Assembly: GCF_004331255.1 (NCBI RefSeq)
Contig: NZ_SJOF01000011.1
Span: 1-64,000, forward strand
Reading direction: 5' to 3'
From: Acinetobacter sp. ANC 4173
GTDB lineage: Bacteria; Pseudomonadota; Gammaproteobacteria; Pseudomonadales; Moraxellaceae
DNA: 64,000 nt
In this document: one piece after another, positions 56,086-64,000 of the stretch
Position numbering within the stretch: the stretch's first letter is position 1
Layout: each line of letters begins with the position of its first letter
Translations under genes and position numbers: made by a program
Notes under the pieces: model-generated
Seen by the model: only the letters and a program-made list of their open reading frames with translations
What the model was told of the DNA's origin: nothing
Databases searched by the model: none

Positions 56086-57207
56086 TTAGAATTTGAATTC
56101 TAAGCCAGTACCGACAACTGGTTGTTTGGTTTCAAGATCACCACGTTCAAGCGTTAAGTAACCACCATAGCCGTAAGCTTTCACTTGTTTGCTAAATGCA
56201 TAATCTACACCAGCGATAATTTGGTCCGCATCGTAGTCATCTGAGTTGTCTTTAAAGCTAGTCGTGTTCGCGCTGTACTGTGCTTTGATGGTCCAAGCTT
56301 TTGCAGATGGGATGTTATATTCCGCACCCACTAACCAGCCTTGCGAATCATCAATATTTGCTGCTGCAGCTTCATTGCCATTTGCAGCTTCAACTTCAGA
56401 CGTTTGATAAAGTGCTTTTAAAGCCAAACTGTTGTCGAGCACATTTAAACGACCAATGGCACGTAAAGTATTTGCTGCTGCAAAAGCTGTACCCGCAACA
56501 CCGGCCGTTACTTCTGGTACAGATGCATTGGTAATACCACGACCTGCAAATGTCGTTGGAACCGCTTTATCATATGCTACACCCGCCACAAAAACTGGGC
56601 TATCATAGACCAAAGATGCAGACCAAGTATCGCCTAAACCACGACCAGCCGATTTAGAAGCACCATTGCCTTTTGCAATACCGCTGTCTTCGCCAGTCGC
56701 AAGTAATGCATTTAATTTGATTGCACCTGTAGGTAATGTCAGCGCTGGAGATTCATATACCACAACATTCGCAAGACGTACTTCACCTGTCATGATGCCT
56801 GTGACGTCCGCTTTGTTATTTACATAGTTATTGAACGTATCGACAACACTTGAAAGCTGTTTCAATGGAGTATCATGCGTACCTACTTTCACAGTCCCTA
56901 ATTTTGCATCTTTTAAACCGACATAACGGTTACGTGCAGACCAATCTGTCCCTTCGCCATCTGCGTTAAATGCCCACTCAGCTAAATACACCGCACTTAA
57001 ACGGTCATTTAATTTTTCATCACCTTTGACACCAAGGTAAGAACTGTTTGAACTGACTTCGACTACATCTCTATCTGGAGTACCTGAAGCATTATCTTCT
57101 GGTAAATAGTCCACACTCGCATCAATCTCACCATAAAACGTTGGTGCCGCAAAAGTTGAACCCGCTAACAAACTTAAAGCAATCGCTGCTGCAATTTTGG
57201 TTTTCAT
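56086..57207 (-). CDS. Gram-negative general porin
   Basis: 373 residues. Signal peptide MKTKIAAAIALSLLAGSTFA, mature start APTFYGEIDASVDYL, and a C-terminal TGLEFKF with terminal Phe as required for BamA-dependent assembly. The body shows alternating strands such as SSYLGVKGDEKLNDRLSAVYLAEWAFN and NRYVGLKDAKLGTVKVGTHDTPLK (loop L3-type region), characteristic of the trimeric OmpC/Omp32-like porins. AGGGAAATG-type ribosome site upstream. The substrate range is unknown. Confidence 0.9.
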   Translation of the reverse strand: MKTKIAAAIALSLLAGSTFAAPTFYGEIDASVDYLPEDNASGTPDRDVVEVSSNSSYLGVKGDEKLNDRLSAVYLAEWAFNADGEGTDWSARNRYVGLKDAKLGTVKVGTHDTPLKQLSSVVDTFNNYVNNKADVTGIMTGEVRLANVVVYESPALTLPTGAIKLNALLATGEDSGIAKGNGASKSAGRGLGDTWSASLVYDSPVFVAGVAYDKAVPTTFAGRGITNASVPEVTAGVAGTAFAAANTLRAIGRLNVLDNSLALKALYQTSEVEAANGNEAAAANIDDSQGWLVGAEYNIPSAKAWTIKAQYSANTTSFKDNSDDYDADQIIAGVDYAFSKQVKAYGYGGYLTLERGDLETKQPVVGTGLEFKF

Positions 57208-57341
57208 TAAATCATTTCCCTGGTGTTAATTTTGTTACAAATATTACATTGCAGTGACATATTACAAAAGGATTAAATTTTTATTTATATATATGTTTTA
57301 ATACTTTAGGCTAACAACAAACAAACAACTGAATTGTAAGA

Positions 57342-58589
57342 TTATTTTTCATGTTTCACCCATCGGAAAATTGTAACAAGGCAGAAAATTGCGATAAAAA
57401 CGATCAAAAATAGATAATTTGCATAGCCTAAAGCATCAGCAACCACGCCACTGACGCTGTATAAAATTCCGCTCACCGTTGCCATAACTGCAACCTGAAA
57501 AGTGAAATCTGTGGCTGCATACTCAGCACGGCTATATTGCATCACGATCGTTAGCATCACCACTAACAATAACGCAGCAATCAAATCCTCAGCAGCATTA
57601 ATGACATAAATCAGGATAGGCGCTACAGCCTGTTGCTGTTCATATTGATAAGCTAACCAAGCATAGGCCGCTAAGGACATAATTTTAAGCCAAGAAAAAA
57701 ACCATAATGCTTGAGCGCGGCACATCGTTCTGAGTAACATCCCTGCCAAACCAGCCCCGCATAAAGCTGCTATTGCACCCAACATGGTCACATACAAACC
57801 TATTTGGCTAAAACTTAAGCCCAAGTCAACCATTAATGGCTTAAGTAAGGGGCCAGTAAGCCCATCTGCGACTTTAAACGTCAATAACACCCAGAGCCAA
57901 CGCCATAACACAGGGCTGCTTCGGTAATAGACGACATAATCGGTAATGGCTTTCCATTTTTGCTGTCTTGTGCTTGAAGTCGGATGCTGAACCCGATTAT
58001 GTGAACGTTCCTGATACAGCCAAATAGGCAAGGTATTCAGTAAGACCAATCCCGCCAACAGCAAAAACGTCGTCTGCCATTCAAACCCATCTAGCATCCA
58101 AAGCATGGCTCCGCCACCGACAATAAACCCCAAACGAGAACCGATCACTTGAAAGGTATTGCCCCAATGTTGCTGTTCAGATTTTAAAATGCGAACCGCC
58201 AGACCATCGGTTGCAACATCTTGTGTAGCACCTAAAACATTTAAACTCATTAAGACAATAAAAAATAAAAATAAATACTGAGGTTGATCTAATGCATGAA
58301 TGGGTAAAAATGACAGTGCGATCAATGCAATGATCGTAAGCAACTGTGTCGGAATAATCCAACTACGATAATGCCCCTGCTGACGATTTCCGAAACGATC
58401 TACCCACGGCGCCCAAAGGATTTTGATTGACCATGGCAACATCAATAGACCAAAACCACCAATATGCGCCAATGACACGCCTTCTGCACGTAAAATGACA
58501 GGCAGTGCATGAGTCATAAATCCCACAGGTAAACCTTGCGCCCAATACAAAGAGAACAGCAAAAGATAAACATTCTGTGCAATAGGCAT
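57342..58589 (-). CDS. AmpG/RhtX-like MFS transporter
   Basis: About 415 residues with 12 spans. LYWAQGLPVGFMTHALPVILRAEGVSLAHIGGFGLLMLPWSIKILWAPWVDRFG and the QDVATDGLAVRIL motif fit the AmpG family, close in style to RhtX/FptX siderophore-uptake permeases. The ATG at 58589 has AGGAT eight bases upstream; ATG 58634 would add 15 residues. The cargo (muropeptide, siderophore or other) is undecided, and no receptor or siderophore gene is nearby. Confidence 0.82.
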   Translation of the reverse strand: MPIAQNVYLLLFSLYWAQGLPVGFMTHALPVILRAEGVSLAHIGGFGLLMLPWSIKILWAPWVDRFGNRQQGHYRSWIIPTQLLTIIALIALSFLPIHALDQPQYLFLFFIVLMSLNVLGATQDVATDGLAVRILKSEQQHWGNTFQVIGSRLGFIVGGGAMLWMLDGFEWQTTFLLLAGLVLLNTLPIWLYQERSHNRVQHPTSSTRQQKWKAITDYVVYYRSSPVLWRWLWVLLTFKVADGLTGPLLKPLMVDLGLSFSQIGLYVTMLGAIAALCGAGLAGMLLRTMCRAQALWFFSWLKIMSLAAYAWLAYQYEQQQAVAPILIYVINAAEDLIAALLLVVMLTIVMQYSRAEYAATDFTFQVAVMATVSGILYSVSGVVADALGYANYLFLIVFIAIFCLVTIFRWVKHEK

Positions 58590-58730
58590 AAGCCGTAATC
58601 CTACGATGGGTTCCTGATGCAATGCAGTGAGCATTTTTGCACATCGAAGCTTACATTTTGCCAATGAAGCCCTAATTTCGAAAGCGTAATATCAAGAAAA
58701 ACCAAGAATATTTATCAGGATGACAAGCTC

Positions 58731-59357
58731 ATGTCAGCTTCATATTTTCCTGTGCTCCCGCCCCATGTGCCCGCACGAGGCACAGCATTGAGCAAGCGAT
58801 TTTTCCAACAGCTTTTTCTGGCGCAAGGCTGGTCTTTTTCTGGTGAATTTCCTGACTTGCCTAAAGCAGTCGCCATTATTTCACCGCACACCTCTAATAT
58901 TGATGCTTGGCATGGCTTTACTGCACTCTTAGGCTTAGGCATTCAAATTACCGTATTTGGTAAACATACGTTATTTAAAACACCGCTCAAACCGCTGTTA
59001 AAATGGATTGGCGTGATTCCTGTTAATCGTACTTCTCCACACGGTTTGACTAAGCAAATTGTTCAAATCATTCAAGCAAAAGAGCAGATTTGGGTGGGTA
59101 TGGCACCCGAAGGTACACGAAAAAGTGCCACCAGCATCAAAAGTGGTTTTTATCGTATCGCGGTTGCTGCGAATATTCCAATTGTCATGTTTGCCTTTGA
59201 TTATGATCAGAAAATGATTCGTTGTTTAGGTGTCTTTTATCCGAGTGGTGACTTTCATCAAGATTTACCCAAAATTTTAGCCTGTTATGCAGGGCAATTT
59301 TCTGCCAAAAATCCTGAATGGCTGGCAAAACCGTTACAAACTTTCGTCAAAAAGTGA
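58731..59357 (+). CDS. PlsC-like glycerophosphate acyltransferase family protein
   Basis: 208 residues. The acyltransferase motifs are His53-x4-Asp58 in SPHTSNIDAWHG, KHTLFKTPLKPLLKWIGVIPVNR, and PEGTR at 126-130. It has no clear membrane span and is shorter than PlsC, so it may act on a lysophospholipid or other acyl acceptor at the membrane surface. CAGGA lies before ATG 58731. It is divergent from the MFS gene. Confidence 0.88.
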   Translation: MSASYFPVLPPHVPARGTALSKRFFQQLFLAQGWSFSGEFPDLPKAVAIISPHTSNIDAWHGFTALLGLGIQITVFGKHTLFKTPLKPLLKWIGVIPVNRTSPHGLTKQIVQIIQAKEQIWVGMAPEGTRKSATSIKSGFYRIAVAANIPIVMFAFDYDQKMIRCLGVFYPSGDFHQDLPKILACYAGQFSAKNPEWLAKPLQTFVKK

Positions 59358-59417
59358 CTGGTAATATGTGTTAAAATTTGATCTGATGTGCGCAACTTTT
59401 ATCCTGTTTAGAGTGCA

Positions 59418-60344
59418 ATGACTCAGCTACGCTTTTTTCAATATGGCTTAATTGGCTTACTTGGTTTTACCCTCGCAGGTTGTGATAAAACCGCAACCAA
59501 ACCACCTGTAACCACCCAGATCAAAGCTCGCGAACCTGTAATTGCGATTGCTCTCGGTGGAGGTGGTGCCAAAGGTTTTGCCCATATTGGCGTGCTCAAA
59601 GTTTTAGAGTCACATGGCATTAAACCCAAAATTGTCACAGGCACCAGTGCAGGTAGCTTTGTCGGCAGCATCTATGCCAGTGGCAAAAGTCCCTATCAAT
59701 TGCAACAGCTCGCCCTGCAATTGCAAGAGTCAGACCTACGTGATTTAACCTTAAATAGTCAAGGCATCGTATTGGGGCAAAAATTACAGAACTACGTCAA
59801 TAAAAATGTAAGTAATCAGCCTATTGAAAAATTCCCAATACGCTTTGCAGCGGTTGCAACACGCTTAGACAATGGTAAAAAGGCAGACTTTATTTCCGGC
59901 AATGCGGGTCAAGCTGTGCGCGCCTCGTGCAGTATTCCGAATGTCTTTGTTCCTACAACCATTCGTGGCAGCAAATATGTTGATGGTGGCTTGGTCAGTC
60001 CTATTCCTGTAACTACAGCAAAAGCCATGGGTGCAGATATTGTCATTGCGGTCGATATTTCTGCCCGCCCTGTCGGCAATAAACCGCTCAATATGTGGGG
60101 CTTACTCGATCAAACGATTAACATTATGGGACAGCAAAGTATTAATACCGAGCTGAATCAGGCCAATATTGTGATTCAACCCAAAGTTGGTCATGTTGGT
60201 ACTTTAGACTTGAAAGCCAGCAATGCATCCATCCTTGAAGGTGAAAAAGCGGCACAACTCAAAATTAAAGCCATTGAAACGGCTATTAGTAACTTTAAAA
60301 AGTCACCCGCAGCATTTAAACCTGCACCAAAAGCAAAATTTTAA
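59418..60344 (+). CDS. Patatin-like phospholipase lipoprotein (RssA-like)
   Basis: 308 residues. The lipobox LAGC (Cys22) predicts an envelope lipoprotein. The patatin oxyanion loop GGGGAKG (47-53), nucleophile Ser77 in GTSAG, and catalytic Asp189 in DGG form the Ser-Asp dyad of a lipid acyl hydrolase. It starts 60 bases after the acyltransferase stop, so acyl transfer and acyl removal may be linked in one transcript. Confidence 0.9.
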   Translation: MTQLRFFQYGLIGLLGFTLAGCDKTATKPPVTTQIKAREPVIAIALGGGGAKGFAHIGVLKVLESHGIKPKIVTGTSAGSFVGSIYASGKSPYQLQQLALQLQESDLRDLTLNSQGIVLGQKLQNYVNKNVSNQPIEKFPIRFAAVATRLDNGKKADFISGNAGQAVRASCSIPNVFVPTTIRGSKYVDGGLVSPIPVTTAKAMGADIVIAVDISARPVGNKPLNMWGLLDQTINIMGQQSINTELNQANIVIQPKVGHVGTLDLKASNASILEGEKAAQLKIKAIETAISNFKKSPAAFKPAPKAKF

Positions 60345-60386
60345 ATAATTACTTTTTTAATATTCATCATCTTAGACATCTGTTAC

Positions 60387-60421
60387 AGTGAATAGTGATG
60401 CCTTTGTAAGCACTATTCACT
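60387..60421. repeat. Inverted repeat upstream of the nfeD-like gene
   Basis: AGTGAATAGTG (60387-60397) and CACTATTCACT (60411-60421) are perfect 11-base arms with a 13-base loop, 22 bases before the next start codon. There is no U-tract. It is either a 3' hairpin of the patatin transcript or an operator. Confidence 0.55.
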
Positions 60422-60443
60422 AGCACAATACACGAGTAGATGT

Positions 60444-60917
60444 ATGGAATTTGTTTTTGAACCGTGGCACTGGTTTGTCCTCGGTGTTTTATTAATGCTG
60501 TCTGAATTAGCCCTGCCTGCTTTTGCAGCATTATGGTTTGGAATTAGCGCAATTTTGGTGGGTACTTTATTGTGGCTTTTTCCTGCGCTCAACTCAACGG
60601 CCCAATTGGTGCTGTGGATGATTCTGTCCATTCTTTGTACCGTCGCATGGTTTAAATTCATCAAACCGCTTTCCATTGATAAAACCAAAGCTGGACTTTC
60701 ACGTGAAGCCACCCTTGGTCAAGTTGGGATGGTGATTCAAGTGAATATGGAACATGAACAAATCCGCGTACGATTTCCAATGCCTGTTTTAGGTTCAGAT
60801 GAATGGAACTGCCGCACTCTCGCTAACGTCAATGTAGGCGATCGAGTACGTGTGGTCGATATTTTGGGGAATGATCTTGTGGTACAACCACATCGTCCAA
60901 ATCATGACAATCAATAA
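60444..60917 (+). CDS. NfeD-like membrane protein
   Basis: 157 residues. Two to three spans (FVLGVLLMLSELALPAFAALWFGISAILVGTLLWLF, LVLWMILSILCTVAWFKFI) are followed by a cytosolic OB-fold (GQVGMVIQVNMEHEQIRVRFPMPVLGSDEWNCRTLANVNVGDRVRVVDILGNDLVVQP). It is paired with the SPFH protein 14 bases downstream, the classical NfeD/stomatin operon, and probably modulates that membrane scaffold. Confidence 0.92.
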   Translation: MEFVFEPWHWFVLGVLLMLSELALPAFAALWFGISAILVGTLLWLFPALNSTAQLVLWMILSILCTVAWFKFIKPLSIDKTKAGLSREATLGQVGMVIQVNMEHEQIRVRFPMPVLGSDEWNCRTLANVNVGDRVRVVDILGNDLVVQPHRPNHDNQ

Positions 60918-60931
60918 AAGCGAGTAAAACT

Positions 60932-61786
60932 ATGTCAGCGGGATCTATTATTGTTATTGCGTTGTTGGCCTTTGTCGGCATCACAATTTTTAAGGGGGTT
61001 CGTATTGTTCCCCAAGGCTACAAATGGATTGTACAACGTCTAGGTAAATACCATACGACCTTAGGTCCTGGTCTTAACTTTGTTATTCCATATGTAGATG
61101 AAGTGGCTTACAAAGTCACCACCAAAGATATTGTGCTGGATATTCCATCACAAGAAGTCATTACCCGTGATAATGCGGTTATTCTGATGAATGCGGTCGC
61201 ATACATTAACTTAACTACCCCTGAAAAAGCAGTCTACGGGATTGAAAATTACACGTGGGCAATTCAAAACTTGGTACAGACCTCACTTCGTTCAATTGTC
61301 GGGGAAATGGATTTAGATGATGCGCTGTCCTCACGTGACCATATTAAAGCCAAACTCAAAGCAGCCATTTCTGATGACATTGCAGATTGGGGCATTACTT
61401 TAAAAACTGTCGAGATCCAAGACATTCAGCCTTCACAAACCATGCAATCTGCCATGGAAGCACAGGCTGCTGCTGAGCGTCAACGTCGTGCAACTGTTAC
61501 CAAAGCCGATGGTGAAAAACAAGCCGCTATTTTAGAAGCCGATGGACGTCTTGAAGCTTCGCGCCGCGATGCGGAAGCACAAGTCGTTTTGGCCGAAGCT
61601 TCACAGCGTGCGATTGAAATGGTCAGTTCAGCCGTGGGGGATAAAGAAATTCCTGTTGCTTATCTGTTAGGTGAGCAGTATGTGAAAGCCATGCAAGACA
61701 TGGCAAAATCGAATAATGCCAAAACAGTAGTTTTACCTGCGGATATCCTCAATACCATTCGTGGTGTCATGGGTCGTAACAATTAA
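60932..61786 (+). CDS. SPFH/stomatin-family membrane scaffold (QmcA-like)
   Basis: 284 residues. One N-terminal span (IIVIALLAFVGITIFKGV), then the SPFH domain (RIVPQGYKWIVQRLGKYHTTLGPGLNFVIPYVDEVAYKV), an Ala/Glu-rich coiled coil (QSAMEAQAAAERQRRATVTKADGEKQAAILEADGRLEASRRDAEAQV) and a short tail. These proteins form ring-like oligomers in membranes and influence quality control of membrane proteins. Partner of the upstream NfeD-like protein. Confidence 0.92.
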   Translation: MSAGSIIVIALLAFVGITIFKGVRIVPQGYKWIVQRLGKYHTTLGPGLNFVIPYVDEVAYKVTTKDIVLDIPSQEVITRDNAVILMNAVAYINLTTPEKAVYGIENYTWAIQNLVQTSLRSIVGEMDLDDALSSRDHIKAKLKAAISDDIADWGITLKTVEIQDIQPSQTMQSAMEAQAAAERQRRATVTKADGEKQAAILEADGRLEASRRDAEAQVVLAEASQRAIEMVSSAVGDKEIPVAYLLGEQYVKAMQDMAKSNNAKTVVLPADILNTIRGVMGRNN

Positions 61787-61818
61787 TCTGACAGATGATA
61801 TCCCTTTGCATTTCAAAA

Positions 61819-61853
61819 AAATAGGCAGTTTATGACTGCCTATTCTTTTTTTT
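61819..61853 (+). terminator. Terminator of the nfeD-SPFH operon
   Basis: ATAGGCAGT (61821-61829) pairs with ACTGCCTAT (61835-61843), followed by a T-rich run. Confidence 0.9.
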
Positions 61854-61989
61854 AGAACTCAAAAAACAGAAAACTTTGTGAATTTATGTTTAAATCCCGC
61901 GCTTATTTTTAGGATATTGTTTTCTTTTTGTAAATTTTTCAACAAAAAGCGAAATTCCTGTTTGTGATTCAACTCCCAAGGATAAGCGT

Positions 61990-63480
61990 ATGAGTTCACT
62001 GAATCCGACCTTAATCACTTTTTTCTTTTATATCATTGCCATGGTTTTTATTGGCTTGATGGCTTACCGTGCAACCACCAATTTTGATGACTACATCTTG
62101 GGTGGTCGTAGTTTAGGAAGTTTTGTGACTGCACTTTCAGCGGGTGCATCCGACATGAGCGGATGGTTACTCATGGGCTTACCTGGTGCAATTTACTTAT
62201 CAGGTTTATCTGAAATGTGGATTGCTATTGGTTTAATTATTTGCGCTTGGCTCAACTGGCTATTGGTCGCAGGACGTTTACGTGTGCATACCGAAGTGCA
62301 ATACAATGCATTAACCCTCCCCGACTATTTTTCCAATCGTTTTAATGACCATAAAAAAGTCCTGCGTATTGTCTCTGCCTGTGTCATTCTGATTTTCTTC
62401 GCAATTTACTGTGCTTCTGGCATGGTGGCTGGCGCACGATTATTTGAAAACATGTTTGGCATGTCTTATACGACAGCCCTTTGGATCAGTGCCATTGCAA
62501 CGATCAGTTATGTATTTATTGGTGGTTTCCTTGCTGTAAGCTGGACAGATACCATTCAAGCAACTTTAATGATTTTTGCCCTCGTGCTCACGCCTATTGT
62601 TGCCGTACTCAGCTTTACCGACACACAACAACTGACCATAGCGCTTGAAGCTGCACGTCCACAAGCCATGAACCTGTTCGGTGACTTGAGTATGGTCGCC
62701 ATCATTTCATTAATGGCTTGGGGTCTAGGCTACTTTGGTCAGCCGCACATTCTAGTACGCTTTATGGCAGCAGACTCTGTGAAATCAATCCCAAATGCTC
62801 GCCGTATTGGTATGGCATGGATGATCTTCTGTTTAGGTGGTGCTGTCGCTGCGGGATTCTTCGGTATTGCTTTCTTCCAGCAACATCCAGAATATGCTGC
62901 TGTCGTCAGTGCCAACCCTGAAACCGTATTTATGGAGTTAACTAAAGTTTTATTTAATCCATGGATTGCAGGGATTGTGCTTGCTGCAATTTTAGCGGCA
63001 GTCATGAGCACCTTAAGCTGCCAATTATTGGTGTGTTCAAGTACCTTAACTGAAGACTTTTATAAAGCCTTTCTACGTAAAAATGCGTCGCAAAAAGAAT
63101 TGGTTTGGGTTGGTCGCCTCATGGTGCTATTGGTCTCTGTGCTTGCCATTTGGATGGCTGGTAATCCTGATGCCAAAGTATTAGGACTGGTTGCTTATGC
63201 TTGGGCTGGCTTTGGTGCCGCATTTGGTCCGCTGATTATCTTGTCTTTATTTTGGAAACGCATGACCTTAACGGGTGCACTGGCAGGTATGCTTACAGGC
63301 GCAGTTATGGTGATTGTCTGGAAGAATGCCTTTGCTGCAACAGGTATTTATGAAATTATTCCGGGTTTCATCTGTGCAACAATCGCGATTATTGTGGTCA
63401 GTCTATTCAGCAAAGTGCCTGAACAAGACATCACTGATCGTTTTAAACAAGCTGATGAACTTTATAAAGCATCTAAATAA
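61990..63480 (+). CDS. putP: Sodium/proline symporter
   Basis: 496 residues, about 13 spans, SSS family. DDYILGGRSLGSFVTALSAGASDMSGWLLMGLPGAIYLSGLSEMWIAIGL and the later GWGLGYFGQPHILVRFMA segment are closely PutP-like and hold the expected Na+- and proline-binding region. The N-terminus fits directly at ATG 61990. No proline dehydrogenase gene is within view. Confidence 0.93.
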   Translation: MSSLNPTLITFFFYIIAMVFIGLMAYRATTNFDDYILGGRSLGSFVTALSAGASDMSGWLLMGLPGAIYLSGLSEMWIAIGLIICAWLNWLLVAGRLRVHTEVQYNALTLPDYFSNRFNDHKKVLRIVSACVILIFFAIYCASGMVAGARLFENMFGMSYTTALWISAIATISYVFIGGFLAVSWTDTIQATLMIFALVLTPIVAVLSFTDTQQLTIALEAARPQAMNLFGDLSMVAIISLMAWGLGYFGQPHILVRFMAADSVKSIPNARRIGMAWMIFCLGGAVAAGFFGIAFFQQHPEYAAVVSANPETVFMELTKVLFNPWIAGIVLAAILAAVMSTLSCQLLVCSSTLTEDFYKAFLRKNASQKELVWVGRLMVLLVSVLAIWMAGNPDAKVLGLVAYAWAGFGAAFGPLIILSLFWKRMTLTGALAGMLTGAVMVIVWKNAFAATGIYEIIPGFICATIAIIVVSLFSKVPEQDITDRFKQADELYKASK

Positions 63481-63490
63481 TTGCTGTAAA

Positions 63491-63524
63491 AAAAACGCTA
63501 TATACTCAAAGATATAGCGTTTTT
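63491..63524. terminator. Bidirectional terminator between putP and ispA
   Basis: AAAAACGCTATAT (63491-63503) pairs perfectly with ATATAGCGTTTTT (63512-63524), giving T-tracts in both directions for the convergent genes. Confidence 0.92.
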
Positions 63525-63539
63525 ACATTTCCAATATCG

Positions 63540-64000
63540 TTAAAACTGACGAGCTAATAAAAATTGAGAAATTTGTTCTAATTCTTGCGCTTGCCCTTCA
63601 AAAAACTGTAAAGCGGCAAAAGCTTGGTCATGTAAATTTTGCGCATAAGCTTTGGCTGGTTCTAAACCCATTAATGCAGGATAGGTCGATTTTTCAACTT
63701 GTTCATCTTTGCCTGCGGTCTTACCAAGTTGTTCTGTATTGGCAATAATATCTAAGATGTCATCTTGGACTTGAAAAGCCAGACCAATATTTTGCCCATA
63801 CTGACGTAATTGCGGAATTGCAGGATCCGTGCCCTGAAAAATCGTTACCGCAGCCATCATAATTGCCGCAGTAATTAAAGCACCCGTTTTATTCCGATGA
63901 ATCGTTTCTAAAGCCTGCTGATCAATTTGCTTACCTTCAGCCTGTAAATCTAGCACCTGCCCACAGACCATTTTTGAAGAAGCGGTCGCCAGAATTTGCA
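63540..64000 (-). CDS. ispA: Farnesyl diphosphate synthase, 3' part
   Basis: The reading frame remains open to the window edge, so the start is missing. About 153 codons are seen, beginning QILATASSKMVCGQVLDLQAEGK. CGQVLDLQAEGK, HRNKTGALI and the second Asp-rich motif QVQDDILDIIANTEQLGKTAGKDEQVEKSTYPALMGLE match IspA, which makes farnesyl diphosphate from dimethylallyl and isopentenyl diphosphates. Its product would feed IspB, encoded at 24959. Confidence 0.92.
   Translation of the reverse strand, partial: QILATASSKMVCGQVLDLQAEGKQIDQQALETIHRNKTGALITAAIMMAAVTIFQGTDPAIPQLRQYGQNIGLAFQVQDDILDIIANTEQLGKTAGKDEQVEKSTYPALMGLEPAKAYAQNLHDQAFAALQFFEGQAQELEQISQFLLARQF

Overview
The window is an ordinary-looking stretch of an Acinetobacter chromosome, probably not A. 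baumannii itself. The evidence is the A+T-rich codon use, a complete AdeIJK efflux operon close to the A. baumannii proteins, a pmrC-pmrA-pmrB operon, an ABZJ_00895-type membrane protein, an RpoD with the long acidic insert seen in Acinetobacter, and the tRNA-Gln/prs/rplY/pth order. The genus call is fairly secure; I do not assign a species.

Layout. 1-3.9 kb: two tRNA-Gln genes, prs, rplY, pth, panD, and ribB behind an FMN riboswitch. 3.9-8.4 kb: LysE exporter, DUF1289 protein, TrhO, DedA, and small conserved proteins. 8.8-15.3 kb: rpoD, a YbeD-like protein with lipB, an SCP2-like protein coupled to an iron alcohol dehydrogenase, and an APC permease. 15.4-24.5 kb (mostly minus strand): flavodoxin and SDR with a divergent HxlR regulator, trmL, cysG, serS, a DUF3298 lipoprotein, lolA, a collagen-like trimeric autotransporter, rpmA and rplU. 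25-37 kb: ispB, a large membrane protein of the so-called site-specific recombinase family, a PAP2 phosphatase followed by adeIJK, two YbjQ-like proteins, and an SDR. 37.5-45 kb: valS, then the most accessory-looking part: an A+T-rich orphan membrane gene, a DUF559 nuclease-like gene enclosed by a 35-bp inverted repeat, a J-domain protein and a diguanylate cyclase. 45-50.4 kb: a glutamate/aspartate-type ABC importer and an ammonium transporter. 50.4-56 kb: HAD hydrolase, a second PAP2 protein and the pmrCAB lipid A modification operon. 56-64 kb: porin, AmpG-like MFS carrier, PlsC-like acyltransferase, patatin lipoprotein, NfeD/SPFH pair, putP, and the 3' part of ispA.

The best leads are regulatory and modular. 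(1) Three PmrA-box half-sites at exact 11-bp spacing lie in front of the PAP2 gene facing pmrB, and a canonical two-half-site box lies in front of pmrC. This suggests that a lipid phosphatase and the phosphoethanolamine transferase form one PmrA regulon. (2) The DUF559 gene takes the codons just after its start and its stop codon from the two arms of its flanking inverted repeat, which looks like a self-contained repeat/nuclease module. (3) A perfect 10-bp-arm palindrome covers the spacer and -10 of the likely promoter of pap2-adeIJK. (4) A sigma-54 promoter with NtrC-like sites precedes the ammonium transporter. (5) The collagen-like adhesin carries an in-frame 18-bp tandem repeat.
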